Source: Owenia fusiformis
Lineage: Eukaryota; Annelida; Polychaeta; Sabellida; Oweniidae
Assembly: GCA_903813345.2 (NCBI GenBank)
Contig: CAIIXF020000010.1
Span: 15,759,181 to 15,823,180, forward strand
DNA length: 64,000 nucleotides
Reading direction: 5' to 3'
The notes beneath the pieces were generated by a model. That model was not told the DNA's origin. It worked only from the letters and a program-made list of their open reading frames with translations, and ran no database searches. Shown in pieces: positions 10,054 to 22,867 of the stretch; position 1 is the stretch's first letter; every line of letters starts with the position of its first letter. The position numbers and the translations under genes are program-made.

Positions 10054-11824
10054 TTAAACTTCCACGGCATCTTTCAGGCTTTTTCGTTCATTTTTTGCGA
10101 TTATCTTATCCTTGTATTCGGATGCTGGTGTAACGATGACCCCCTCCGGTTCCATGGCATCATAAATGTCGTACATGACTCGATGATAATCCCCGGGACG
10201 GGTAAAGCAACATTTAAACCGATACCGACATTTAAAGATAATGAATCCTACTATAGCAACAAGTGCTACGATTGATATGACTACAATACTTGTGATCATC
10301 CCGCCCATGTAGGCGGTGATTGGGGCAACTGGGCAAATAAAGTCCTCACTCTCCAAGGACTGTACCAATTGTCCTAGTAGCCTCTTCGGTGCGTCGCATC
10401 TGGAATGATAAAAAGAAATGTAACATGATCAAATGAAATATGCTTACAATAATAATTTTGAAATTAAGTACTAATTTCATGTTTATGCGAATGTGGTTGG
10501 GGAAGAGGTAAGGAGATTGGTATGGGGGGGGGGGGGGCGCGGGGGTTGGGACCATTGTTTTGATCCAAAATTAATCCAGAGTAAATCAACTTACTTAAGA
10601 TCGTATTGGAAATGACTCTGGTCATCTGGGAGAGACTCAATCATCCATTCAATATTGCAATCACAATTCCATGGATTCGCTCCCACTTGTATCTCGTGCA
10701 TTGAGTTCCAATTCAGCAATGTCTTGTCAAGAGTACGCAATGAATTATTCCGGAGGTCAATGGTTGACATTGCCGAGTCCTTACTTGGAGTAACATTGAA
10801 CGCACTTGGATGGATATTGGATAGTTTGGGGTTATTGGCAATAAATGCCCGTTGGAGGTTTTTAAGTTGTGCGAATGAACCGTTTTTGATCGTGGATAGC
10901 ACTGGCATATTGTTTATGAATAGGTCTTCAAGAGAAGGTATCGGAACAGCTCCCGTGGTTATTTCTTTTATCGGATTGGTGTCTAGGTCCAGTATAACCA
11001 GACTTGATAGATACTTCAAGTTGTCTGTAGGGACAGTTGTCAATCTATTCTCGCGTAAATCAAGAAATGTTAACTTTTGAAGCTCGCTGAAAGCATCCTC
11101 TTCAATAACTGACAGTTTATTAGTTCCAATGTCGAAGAATTGAAGATCTCTCAAGTCATACATATCCCCTTTGCCTATCATCGTGATTTGGTTACTCGAG
11201 CAATTTAACGTTTGTAGCTTTTTGAGTCCTTTAAATATGTGAGTGATATCATCGAGATGATTATCGTTCAGATATAATGTTGTCAACTGGTGAATATCAG
11301 TAAATGCATTTGGGCTTATATGTTGTAAGTCATTGTAGCTTAAGTCTAAAGTTTGGAGACTGGTTAAATATTCGAACTGAAATGAGCCATCATTTAATGT
11401 TGCTATAGGGTTGTGGCTCAAATTCATGACTACAAGAGCATCAAGCCCCATGAATGTCGCAGATTTAAAATCATCTCCTGTGAGCAAATTATTGTCTAAA
11501 TATAGATGAGTCAATTTTATTAACTTTTGAAACGGCGATTTCTTCAATGTCATAATCTCGTTTCCCCCCAAGCCCAATATATCTAAGTTTTCTAGGTTTT
11601 GGAAACTCTCCTCGGTAAGTTCCCTAATTCTGTTTCCCTCGATATGCAATATGCGGGTACTTATGGGGATATCAGTTGGAATTTCGGTTAGGTTCTGTCC
11701 CCTGCAGTCCACATTGTAATGTTGGCAAATGCACCCTTTGGGGCACGCAGTGACAAGTGTTTCCCCGAGCCATGTACACAGCAATAACATCAACCAGTAC
11801 TTTGATATCTCCATGACTTGATCT
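10054..11824 (-). CDS. Leucine-rich repeat type I transmembrane receptor
   Basis: Two coding exons on the minus strand: 11814-10595, and 10399-10054 ending in a stop. The donor is AA|GTAAGT, the acceptor is ATTCCAG, the phase is 2 and the intron is 195 nt; the product is 521 aa. I start at the ATG at 11814 (G at -3 and +4), just after a TTATCTTCCAG acceptor at 11825, which implies a 5' UTR intron. In order: a signal peptide (about 1-22, core YWLMLLLCTWLG), an LRRNT (CPKGCICQ..NVDC), about 13 LRRs, an LRRCT (NPWNCDC...) whose second half (CDAPKRLLGQ...FIC) comes from exon 2, a membrane helix, and a tail of about 60 aa ending VEV. The LRRCT becomes complete only after splicing, which supports the join. 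LRR ectodomains bind extracellular proteins or glycans; the ligand is unknown. No TIR domain is present, so it is not a Toll receptor. Confidence 0.9.
10520..10547. repeat. Poly-G tract in LRR gene intron
   Basis: A run of about a dozen G, then GCGCGGGGG, within the 195-nt intron. On the transcribed strand this is a C-rich tract near the donor. Confidence 0.7.
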
Positions 11825-14820
11825 GGAAGATAAAATAAAACAATTGATAGCGATGATAAATACTGTTTTGTAGTTTCAAAAATCTGGACAAGAGCCTTTG
11901 TCAACGTTCTTGCAAGACTGCCAATATCATTTTGGAGTTCACATCAGATCAATTAATAAAAAATAAATATGATTTCCTTATATTTTTCAGTTCAATTGTA
12001 ATATAAGGAGAACAATGTGCAGCTAGTCTGCTACACAAGTTCTCCATCGCGTCCATAGACTTCCATTTGCAGAAAGATTTCGTTAATTCTTTTACTTTCT
12101 CAAAGCACATTGATATTACATAGTACATTGTTCATAAAATAATACACGGATAATACACTTGATCTCGAACAAAACAACAACAAAAACACGGATCTATATT
12201 GTCCTTTGTTTCAGTTTATATTTCAGTTGTCATACTTGTCAAACTTTTATGAGTTGGCACGAATTCGTGTTCTAGGACATTCGTTTAAAATATATTTTCA
12301 ATACAACTGCTGAGCCTGATAGGTTAACGTAATCCTAACATGATAACAAACACATGTTGTTGAATAGGAGCATTTCAAAATGAAACTTTGGGACTTTGAG
12401 CTTCACGTTAACTCGTCTTTTTGTTTTTGGAAATCATAACGAAGTTCGTTTGAAATCAAAGGTTTTCTAGTCAGATACTTTAGTGTACAAAATACCCTAA
12501 TATAACCCAAGTGCATGTGTCAGTGTGTCATACGGTGGAACACAAATTAGAAATTGATAAAGTTTTTCATGGAGTTCTATTTCCTATTCCAAACCTTAAA
12601 CTTCCACGGCGATCATTACATCTATTGTAATATTGCATTGTATTATTATATTGAATCGTAAAAATATATGCCTGTGGTCCTGGGCTGTGGTCTCCGTATG
12701 AATATTGGTTGGCACATTTTAAATGACGGAAATATGGGAGACTTAATTAATTCACAACACATCCGTGTGTACAAATCATCAATGGTTCTTCAAAAAACAT
12801 AAATTGTATGCTTTCTATAGAGAAACCTGTAAATACTTGTTTTTAATAATCTTGTGCATGAACTTTTTTAAAGCTCATAAATTCAATTAAAATTGTCACC
12901 GAGGTCGGTGTAGTTATTTATGATAACGTTTGCTACTCTAAAGTCCAATTTCGAAGCTAATTGTAGAATTTTATGACTCAGATTGTCCTTAAATTATATC
13001 CCAATTTTCTTTCGACAGGCTGTCGGTGCCTTGTTCTTTAAGTGATGGTTGATGGAGACGTAAAGAGGGTGGGGGGGTATCATATGTGCACCACAACGAG
13101 CTTACTCAATAAGGGGGAAAACCAGGGTATAGTAAAGAGGTGAAGGTGGGTGTTCTTCAGGTTGAACCGATTTCCAAAGAGAAGATTTATAAGTAGCCAA
13201 TTAGCCCCCATGTCGTTGAACTATTTTATACTTTTATAAGCTGTGACTTTCCACCGAGACCCCTGTCACCCATCCGTGTTTGCTGTTTGTTTGTTTGATT
13301 GTTTGTTTGTTTGTTTGATTGTTTGTTTGTTTATGAGGCCATATAAAGGCAACGTTTAAGTAGCCACATGAGCTATCATCAGCTAATATTGATGATCAAC
13401 AATCATTCTCCAATAGTATTGTATACAAGGAGCTCATGTATAGGGCAGTGTGGCAATATTGATGAGGTGATAATTGATACTTAATTATTACAAAAAATAC
13501 TGCCATATATAACATATATATACGAACAGACTTTAGAATATGGGCGATATAAGAATATCCACATTTAATCTAATAATATCTGGTAGCATAATATCCACAT
13601 ATTTTGAAATTTCATTTATATTAACATTTAACAGGTTTAGATATTAATGTTGCTAGATTTCCCTGGAATAATGAATTTAGGAAAAGATCGAGAAAATGGG
13701 CATTCCACTGAATGAGTTGATAACGATTCTAAAAAACTGAAATGTGTAGTTACATCGAAAAACCAATTGTATGAAAGACTCCCGTGGCAGTGCTTGTCTC
13801 CAACATATTCCGAGACAATGCATGGGGGTTTGAAAGACCCGTTACTTTGATTTGACAAAAAATCTATGACTACCTTTTAAGAGTTTTCTACAGGGTTCAA
13901 ACGACTATTTACTTTACGAAAACTACGTGTAAATACAAAACAATACTTTACCTTTCTATATATCCAGTAAGTTGACAATCACGACATCATTTTCAAAAAT
14001 AAACCTTTTTTTAACTTGCACGTTTGAGTGTAACTGTGTCTTTCATAAGTTCATAAATCACACATTTGATATGACGCCATTTTCTAAATCTGTTTCATTG
14101 TACATTTCATCCTAGACTCTACTCGACTTGTGTCCAAAGTTATCCTGTTATCTTTCATCTGAGGCACTTTGACCAAATGTTGTTGACAAATCTGATATCG
14201 TTCTAACTTGTAAATGTAGTTTTCAAGTACTCTGTATTCCGTTTTGTCAATTATTAATTCGCCTTATTATCACGTTTCTGATATATGTTTTCAGTTTAGA
14301 GAGTTGTTTATCTTATTTGTCATCATATTCACGATATTACAATATTCTTTGAGTCGCAATGAGTCATTTCTTTATGGAAGGATTTTTTAAAGTGGTGGGC
14401 AGACATACAATAGACACTAACCACACAGTGCAGTTACATGTAATATAACTTAAATACGGCGTTGATGATTAAATTTCCGTTTTAATTCTCAAAGTATATA
14501 GTGACGCTGTAGTCAGTCACAGAGAGTCATACTCACCTACAGGTCAAAATGACATTGAACAATGCTAGATATATACAACTAAGATATATCTATACAAACA
14601 GAAACCTTATTCAAATATTTAACTACTTTTGATAACCTGTTCACTGTTCCATTTTTGTTTTAAAGTAATAACAACTAAGATAAGCGCTAATCTTACCTAT
14701 ACATCGGGTCGACTTTAAGAAGTACAAATCAAATACCTTGAATATCTGTACCTTAAAGATTGGATGAATAAAAGACATCGAAACGATTTTCAAATTATAT
14801 AGGAAAAGTCAAACAGCGAT
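11825..14820. other. Divergent intergenic region between LRR gene and gene A
   Basis: Three kilobases separate two genes that point away from each other, so it should contain the 5' exon(s) and promoter of the LRR gene and the promoter of gene A. I cannot place them. A (GTTT)n microsatellite lies at 13282-13334. A GAATAAAAG near 14766 is the only TATA-like string close to the gene A start and is weak evidence. Confidence 0.4.
13282..13334. repeat. (GTTT)n microsatellite
   Basis: GTTTGTTTGTTTGATT units repeat with interruptions. Confidence 0.85.
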
Positions 14821-17186
14821 ATGACTCTAAGATTACAACCGGTATTGGAAGTATTTTTGTTGTGGTTCATCAGATCACATACAGGTAATATACTGATAGC
14901 TTCTCAATTTATTTTCAATTTAAGATAAGAGTTATGGAGTTTTGGGCACGATGTTTGTATCAGATCCCAGCTTGTATTTTTCTTACTTAAAAACATTTAA
15001 TCATGGAATTCTTCATGCTGAAAATGTGAAACAGAACTAATCTTGAAAGGGTTTTTACACAGGTGCGTGTAGGTCACAATAACGAAGGTGACATTTCAGT
15101 TCAGCGCTATAAAAACGGAACTATTAAATATAGAATCGGGTGCTTCATATTGAAGAAATGCAGTTCAAGTGCTGATCGAGACAAAATTATATTAGACGCG
15201 ATATAGAACGTAAAAAGTTTAAATAGAATACGTCGAAAAGAATTGCAATTTTTGTGATGAAGTTCTAAACCTAACCTAGGATGAAGGTCTTTTCTTCATC
15301 CTAGACCTAACGAATCGAAATTGAAGATTTGAATGCAATATTCACGAGAACTAAATCACCGACACCCCCCGTTTTTAATTCCTATGCTAATGGTATTTTT
15401 AATGGTGGTGGTGGTGGTGGGGGGGGGGTGTTGACTTACTCCCGGTGTTAACGGTGTTAACATCCGAGCAAAAATTCTATTAAATTCATCAATTGCTATA
15501 TGCGTTATGGCAGACATTTCTTCTCCATAGAACATATCTATCTCAAAATAAATTAGTTTATGAACTAAAAATGAATTTTCTTTATCATGTGAAACGTTCA
15601 ACATTCTTCGACAAGGACAAGAGTTATTAACATATCATTTACCATTTTACCATTACCATTTGCCATACCATTGGGGTTCTTTCCGTCTTGTAGAATATAA
15701 CTCATATCCATTCAAGACAAAATTGTTAAATCAAATTTCTCAAAATCATTTTCATTTTTTAGTTACTGGTGATGTATGTCCAACTGGCGACTATGTTTTG
15801 GTACGACACAATGATCACATTAATGACAGAGATAGGCAGATTCGTCCGAATTGCCAGAACTTACCTCTGGGGATACTGACAGAGCACCTTCTTCATTCCC
15901 CAGAGCAATGTTTCAACCTCGCCTGTAAGGTCAACGCCAATGTCATATATTACGATCCAAAGATCGAGTGTGCGGCGTATCAATGTGAAGCGGATCCTAA
16001 CAGATTAGACTGGACGTACAATTGGACAAGTGAATCAGCAAGCTATTCAGGGAAGACATTTGCGCGACCACACGAAAGTGTACAATCTTGCCACAATTCA
16101 TACTTTATGCAGAGAACATGGAACAGCAATGTCCAGGCGACGTGTTTCATTATTTCAAATGATACTGCTGTCGATAACTTAGGAAAATGCGCGGAAAGGT
16201 CGTGCGAGGACAAAGCGAATGCTTTCAATTTCATCGTCCAATCTAAAACTATGTTTTGTGAAACACTGCATTGTAAGTGGAATGTCACAGTCAACGATTA
16301 TTCGTTTAATCTAAGGCCAAACATAAATGGTAATTCAGAGGTGCATAGTCTTTCTCATACAATAAAACCTTGTATGAACTTACTCCAGACTGATTCAGTT
16401 AATTTTTCAGTACTTATACCTAATGATCAGCAGTGTGGATTTCCGGGACACTTTAAGCGGAACCTGTCACACTCAACAGACAAGGAAATATCGAATTTCT
16501 TCTGCGAATCGGGATCAAATACTTTTATACATGTAAGCCACAAAGATCTTGATGACAAATACCTTGCCTATAAGTGTAGTAGCAACCATGAAGGAACATC
16601 TTGGGATTTCTTTGCGGACAATGCACGGTACGGCGACAACGTGACTTCGGAATGGTGGATTGCTCCTTATCCCGGTACCCCAAACTGTCAATCTGATATT
16701 TTTAAGCTGATGCGAATGAAGGCATCTCATCAGATGTCTAATTGTGACCCACGTGGGTCCATGAAGGTCTTATCTGCCAGAGATTTACGACAATGTATGC
16801 TGTATGCATGTGAGAAGGGGTACAATGTCATCAACTTTTTCAGTAACGACGACTTTGTTGATTGTGAGCTGAGAAATTGTGGCAAATATAAGGGTGGTGA
16901 CTATGCGTTTCAATATAGTGCAACTGGTGGAACATATGGATATGATGTCTATGCATTACATCCAGACTATAGCATCCGCAATATCACTGATAATCCAACA
17001 ACAATTGCTCCTGCTCTAGCAATGAATCAAACATGTAATGCACTATGTATTGTATTTGCTGTTTTGTTTTTTGGAATAACCATAATTTCCATAATCGTGG
17101 CTGGATTGTATTTATGGAAAAGAAAGGCTGAAAAGAACAACAACAATAAACAGGGGGAATCTTATGAAATGGTTCCCCAAAATTAA
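14821..17186 (+). CDS. Gene A: cysteine-rich type I membrane protein, four MANSC/PAN-like repeats
   Basis: Two exons: 14821-14884 (ATG, 21 codons plus one base, then ACAG|GTAATA) and 15763-17186 (acceptor TTCATTTTTTAG). Phase is 1 and the product is 495 aa. An in-frame TAG at 14800-14802 makes this ATG the first in frame. Exon 1 encodes only a signal peptide (core VLEVFLLWF). The ectodomain has four repeats of the pattern C-x3-[AS]C-x(8-14)-C-x3-C, near residues 69, 161, 261 and 360; examples are CFNLACK...CAAYQC and CMLYACEKGYNVINFF...CELRNC. The pattern resembles MANSC or PAN/apple modules, but I cannot confirm the family. Six or more N-glycosylation sequons are present (NWT, NDT, NVT, NLS, NVT, NIT). 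One helix spans about 447-473, followed by a short Lys/Asn-rich tail. It is presumably a cell-surface protein of unknown ligand. Its paralogue is gene B at 60046. Confidence 0.85.
15404..15430. repeat. (GGT)n/poly-G microsatellite in gene A intron
   Basis: GGTGGTGGTGG followed by a G run, inside the 878-nt intron of gene A. Confidence 0.8.
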
Positions 17187-17198
17187 GAAAATCGAGAA

Positions 17199-17204
17199 AA
17201 TAAA
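17199..17204 (+). promoter_or_regulatory. Poly(A) signal AATAAA of gene A
   Basis: The hexamer lies 13 nt after the gene A stop codon, implying a very short 3' UTR if used. Further AATAAA motifs follow near 17455. Confidence 0.5.
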
Positions 17205-18295
17205 AGCAATTCATTTCATATGTGCTAATAAGTTGTTTTGCTTGGCATATTCGATTTCATAATCATGGACTCTTTACGGAAGAGAAACGATGAAAAAGCA
17301 ACAATTAATCGAATACATGGAAACATAATTTTTTAAATGTTTTCTTAATATTTCTCACGAGATTCTATTCACGATTAGATATTTCAATCATTTTCAGATT
17401 TTTTGATAGCAAAGGACAAAGAATGCCATATTTGATCAAATATCATAGAGAAAATAAATAATAAATATTCTTTCATTGTCACCAGAGCCATCTTTGTTGA
17501 GAAGTATTAATGAAATAGCAGCGAGTGTATTTACTTCCTTTTAGTTCAGCAAATATGCTTCTTTCAAAGGTTTTTTGAATATGCTCTCACGACATCTTTT
17601 TTGATATAATTTTCGAAAAACTTCGATTGAGTGGTACGGTTTACTCCCAACTCTTTCTAGTGTATTGATTGTTTCAAATTCAAATATAAAGTCATATGCT
17701 TTTGATTTCAATACCATTTTAAAATTTTATGTATGAAAGAGGATATGATGTTTTCTCGTGGTACATAGGGGTTTGTCCTCAAAATCCACGTTTTTCATGA
17801 CCAATCAGACGATTACCATGTTTCCCCACTTTGAGTAGTTGAAACTGGAATGTATGAGAGCATTTTATTCTAAAATTACTCCCAAGTTTTGCTATTAATT
17901 CACTATAAAGCTTTTCAATATTTCGATTTTAGACCAAATCAACCATTTGAAATCGTTTGCCTCATTCTACGTGCCTCTTTGTAATATGATTAGAACATGT
18001 CAGATATTGAGATTGGTGCCCTTACAAGAGAAAGATGAATTACAAAAATATATATCATAACAACAAATACATAAATTTATCCTTAGAATGGGCCATCGTA
18101 ACATTATATTTGGTTTCATTATTTACCTCTCTAGAACTTTGAACCTATCTACACACATTTGCAACGTTTGAAGACATCGCTACCTTTTTACGACCTTGCA
18201 TTGTGCGCGCACCTACTTGAGGTAGGGGTGTACCATAGACCTAGAAAAAAAGATAATCGAACTTAAAATTCTTCAATATCAATAGATTCTACAGG
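17205..18295. other. Intergenic, nothing recognised
   Basis: AT-rich DNA without plausible ORFs, inverted repeats or tandem arrays that I can see. Confidence 0.4.
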
Positions 18296-18708
18296 GCGTC
18301 AAATAAGTCTGTTCTCCCCTTTTACTTGTTAATTTTATTTTGTTAAAGTTATCATACTTTCTTGTCACTAATAATGAACTCTTCCTAAAATTGCTGCAAT
18401 GTTTCCTGAAAGGATGTAGTTGATTATTTATTACGTCAAAAGAGTAAAATTAAAAGTAAAATAAAGAGTAAAATGTGTATCATTGTAGAATTGAGGCTCT
18501 CCAAGCTGCTTGAGGGAAGCATCCGAACTATTAAAAATCTGAAATATGAACATCATTAAAAATGCTCTTAAAAATTGGGAATTCAACCTATGTCTCTGAA
18601 ATTTGTTGTGTGATAAGCAAAGATTCCCCTTGATATATAATAATTTCTATGATTTATAAGAAATTTCTAAATGTAAAAAGTTAAGGGGAGAACAGACTTA
18701 TTTGACGC
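18296..18708. mobile_element. MITE, 26-bp perfect terminal inverted repeats
   Basis: The ends are GCGTCAAATAAGTCTGTTCT and on (18296-18321) and its exact inverted copy (18683-18708). The 413-bp interior is AT-rich and has no ORF. The target duplication is not clear. It is a non-autonomous DNA transposon. Confidence 0.8.
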
Positions 18709-18854
18709 TATGTAGATAACCTTTTGTCCCTCATTGAGATTTCTCACGTATCTTACTTGAAAAAGTTTATATTCAGTTTCGTTTTGTATTTTTTTCATAG
18801 GTCTATAAAACTTTTTATTCCATAATACTACTGTTACGTTTTCCCAGGGAAATA

Positions 18855-19000
18855 TGAAGGAATAAAAATCGTATTGAATCGTATTACATGAAAAAATCGT
18901 ATTGTTCCCGGGAAAAATCGTATTGGAGCGTATTACATGAAAAAATCGTAATGTCCTCGGGAAAAAATCGTATTGGAACGTATTAACCTATTTTTGGTGT
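18855..19000. repeat. Degenerate ATCGTATTGGA/GTATTACATG repeats
   Basis: About five short units with the core AAAAATCGTATTG alternate with 'CGTATTACATGA' and 'CCCGGGAAA' segments. Non-coding. Confidence 0.65.
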
Positions 19001-19079
19001 TCTTGTTATTTTTAACCTTAGCTAATTGATAAAAGCATTTTCAAAATGTAACATTTTAGAGGAATGTATTATGGAATAA

Positions 19080-19268
19080 ATAGGTTATTTCTGGTCGGGA
19101 TTAAATATGGGTTTCATTCCTCGGAAAATATTATATTGACCTTGGGAAATATGATATTGACACTCGGTCGCTGCGCTCCCTCGGTCAATATCATATTACC
19201 CTTCGGTCAATATCATATTGTCCCTCGGAATAAAACCCATATTCAATCCCTCCCAGTAAATAACCTAT
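19080..19268. repeat. Inverted repeat element (189 bp)
   Basis: ATAGGTTATTTCTGGTCGGG at the left is matched, with mismatches, by the inverted CCCTCCCAGTAAATAACCTAT at the right. The centre carries repeated 'CTCGGTCAATATCATATT' and a CGGTCGCTGCGCTCCCTCGG segment. It would fold into a long imperfect hairpin. Confidence 0.7.
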
Positions 19269-19683
19269 ATACCGTCGCACTCGAGGTATTAACCAATTAA
19301 TACATACAATAATAATTTCAAAGTTTTCAAAGGCTACAAATTAATTTCATTATGTCCATTTCGCTTTTGATTACATAGTAATATTTATCAGAAGGTTTCC
19401 CTCAAATTACTATTTAAAGGAAGAGGTGTGTTTTTTGGCAAATACCCCTATGGTCAAAATGAATCATTCTTAGGTGTAGCATGAAGAAAAGAATGTCATA
19501 AAATTCTTTGAAAAGTATTAAAGTGCTTTGGCACACATTGGCTGAGATAAGGGCCATTTGGTTCACTAAGGTTGTATTGACTTACATGGGGCTGTGTATC
19601 ATTGACTTAACATAAGGATATCAGCAGATCCCAATAGAGGCCAGTGGTTTCCATTGATTATCACAAAAATACCAAAAATACAC

Positions 19684-19786
19684 TATGACCTGAATCGATT
19701 GCAAACTTAATATTTTCACAATATGACACAAATGGTTTATCTCATCAAATGTGCAAATATGAAGTTTGCAATCGATTCAGGTCATA
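19684..19786. repeat. Perfect 25-bp inverted repeat with 53-nt spacer
   Basis: TATGACCTGAATCGATTGCA and on (19684-19708) is exactly complementary to the segment at 19762-19786. This may be a hairpin or a very small MITE; nothing else is recognised between 19787 and 21638 except a short hairpin around ATGGGCTTTCAA/TTGAAAACCCAT near 20920-20953. Confidence 0.8.
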
Positions 19787-21638
19787 CTTAAAATTAAAAG
19801 ATTGTACATTTTTTCATCATTTTTTCCCTACAAAATGGCTATAGAAAAATGCTCCAAAACAACTTTTACATTTATAAAAAATTATACAACTTTGTAAAAC
19901 TAAAGAATATTACCATTATATTTCATTATGTAGTGACATATTCGGATAAGATGTAGGGATGTGTAGGATGCAAATGGATTTTGACAGACACAAAAATACT
20001 TCCTGGTTTGGAATCTATGCCTCTACACTTCATGATTGAATTATGACCCTAATAAGTGGCCTGTACATCAAACAGTGCTGTATGTAGGTCAACAAGATAC
20101 TAGTGTGCATATGAATGTAATAATTAAAGCAGAATACTCATTTTGAAAAATCAGATGAATTTTTTTTTTTCTCATGGGGAGACCCCAATGGAGAGTGCAT
20201 ATGGTCCTTTATCAAAATCCAAGTTTGATTTACAAATTGGTAATTCCAATGACATATCATTCTTGATATATTTCTATGAACGCTTTGTTCTGTGGTCATT
20301 CTATTCAATATAGAAGGCGGACCAGAAGCGTTTTAAATTTAATTGTTCATTTCGCTTTAATTAACCACCTTAACACAAAAGTAGTAAATCTGATCAGGTA
20401 TAAAGAATAATGACACGAACAGTAGATGTGTCAGTTGCTGGCATACTTTTGCCGGAATGTTGCAAGTAACTTTGACAATACAATATGTTAAGAGTAACAT
20501 GGTACTGTAGGTGTAAGAAAACATAATGTTATGGGCTGGGTTATAGCCCGATATCTGTACTCTCAGACATGCAATCAATAGGAACAAAACATGCAATTTT
20601 AGTCATTTTCAAGTCTCACCCATTTTATATTTGTAGCTTCCAGCAAAAGAATACAGCTTAAATTTTTTTCCTAAAAACTAGGCCAAGCTTTATTTGTTAC
20701 TACAACTATAATAATGATAATGTGCTACTATTTATAATTTTTGATTTGACTTCATAGTACCATACACCTGGAAAGTGGGCGTGGTCAATGTTACAATTCT
20801 GCAACATGCAGTCAAAAACTTTTACCTATAGAAAGCAAATCAGTGGATTTAAAACATCTTCAATTTTTACGTATACTTGACAATGTATAATTCATTTATA
20901 AGTACTAGAACATAGAACCATGGGCTTTCAATTATCTAGTTGAAAACCCATGATAGAACTCTACATATTTAGGCTTTACATATTGTTTTCAATTTAGTAC
21001 AATGTATCATAATGAAATCTAATGGTGTTTCATTTTGAACTTCTTCTCGGATAATGACAAAATCATCTTCTATATAACCAATGGCCACCAAAAGATTTAG
21101 CCCGATTGGTTGACGTTTAGACCCCCGCCTTACCGCAACTTGTTTTGTATGGGGTCCACCACAATGCAAAAAGTCCATTTTCAGTGTTCACTAGCACATG
21201 AAATGTAAGTCACAATGTTTCCAAATTACTTTGGCAACACGGTGACCAAGTATAAACAGTGGAAATTGTCCTGGTGTGAAAGAAATGATGGTCCTCCAGG
21301 GATTATGGTACCCTTTCTTAACGGCCCTTACTGGCCCTGATTGCGTATAAGATAATAAGGGAAAGAGTTGTATTTAGGTCACCATATAAAACAAAGGAGA
21401 GTAGGACCATAATTTGATAGGACCTCCTACCCTTTTACACCGGGCGTGTTTTTTCAAAATCTTTAGACGTGTTTTGTAAGAACATGGGATGCGACATTCG
21501 TCAGAATGGAACAAAAAGGTAATGATATTCTATATTTTACAAAATTGCCTAACTTAATTACTTCTACCTAAGACTACCTTCTTCATATCCACGAATTAAT
21601 CGATTTTGGGGATAATTTCATCATACTTCATATTAATC

Positions 21639-21964
21639 GGTCAATTCAAGGAGGATTGGCTCCCAGAGTGCACCACCGATATTCTGTCCCATATATGGGT
21701 ATGTCGTAATACAAAATTCGAATTCAAACAGCCGCCATTTTGTTCACTTCAACATTTAAATCGTGAATTTTGGTCTTATTTCCAAACGAAAAATTCCAAA
21801 ACTCACAAGAAACGATCGAGATATTGGTTCGAATCTTTTGAACTGTTTATTTTGAATTTATAGTCGGTTTTAATTTCAGAAAATAACGACATTTCGACGT
21901 TTTCATTGTTGGAAAATATCGAGTTTCGATCCTGGGAGCCAATCCTCCTTGGGTCAATTTGACC
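21639..21964. mobile_element. MITE with inverted ends (GGTCAATT...GGAGGATTGGCTCCCAG)
   Basis: The left end GGTCAATTCAAGGAGGATTG is matched by the inverted right end (21932-21964), which has a 4-bp insertion. No coding capacity is visible. Confidence 0.7.
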
Positions 21965-22804
21965 TTTTTCCATATAAATGAAAAATAGATGGCATCATGG
22001 GTATTGGTAGGGCTAGGGTCGGGCTACAATACATGTAAATGTATTACCAGAGTGACCCATTTTATTGAATTAAGAAGTAATTCCATTTTGATCAACTTAA
22101 AACACCATTGGAATATAACTATATGATCTTATTGACAATGTATTATTACACATTAAAATTGTGATCCTTGTAAGAGTAAATGAACTTTTAAAGGTTTTTC
22201 AGCATCGTATCAATGGGAATTTAGCCCGACCTTTTTTAGACAACTAGAATATCATTAGAATTTGAATAAAGGTAAATAATGGTGCAAATCAAAGTTGTTT
22301 TGATAGAAAATTACACACAGAATTAAAATATGCCATTAAATAGAAGAAAATGTTAGTCTTTAATGGTTAAAAACGCAGATCTCCTAAAATCTCATTAAAA
22401 ACGAGACTTCAACAAGATTTCAAAGCTCTATGGAAAAAGGACCAAGTTTAAACGGACAATCCATTCGTGGAATAATATTCACTACTCTAAAGATCGTGTT
22501 AATATTTTAACTATCTTTATCTTAAGATTGCAATAAATGACCAAAAATATAGAAAGTGGAGTTAATGATGGAAAAAGACAATATAACGTCATGGACGTGT
22601 CTTGTAATAACCTTGTTAACGATTGGGAATCGTACAGATAACGCTTTAGACGTGATAAAATTAACAACTTTGAATTGTCTTGTAATAGTGTTCACATTTC
22701 ACATGTTTTGTTGCTTAATAATTTGTCTGTGCTTCTGAAAATAATCGCATTAGTATTTTGTAGATGAGTGCTTGTAATACATCACAATATTTTTTTTATT
22801 TCAG

Positions 22805-22867
22805 TTCCCCGGAAAGTGTCAGATGTGCGCTTTAAAAAAGCACACGTTCCTTGAACATTATGAGAAG
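22805..22867 (+). CDS. Possible 21-codon exon, C-x2-C motif
   Basis: A strong polypyrimidine tract and TTTCAG precede FPGKCQMCALKK..., which ends at an excellent donor, GAGAAG|GTACGT. The frame is open throughout (63 nt, phase 0). The protein has one C-x2-C pair followed by Lys/His-rich sequence, reminiscent of the C-terminal zinc ribbon of piggyBac-type transposases, but it is too short to assign. It could be a real small exon of an unrecognised gene or a transposon remnant. Confidence 0.25.

Noticed and set aside
10591-10593. TAA as the true stop of the LRR protein
   Set aside because: The TAA lies inside a GTAAGT donor. Splicing to the AG at 10400 completes the LRRCT cysteines and adds the membrane helix, which is far more plausible than a truncated secreted form.
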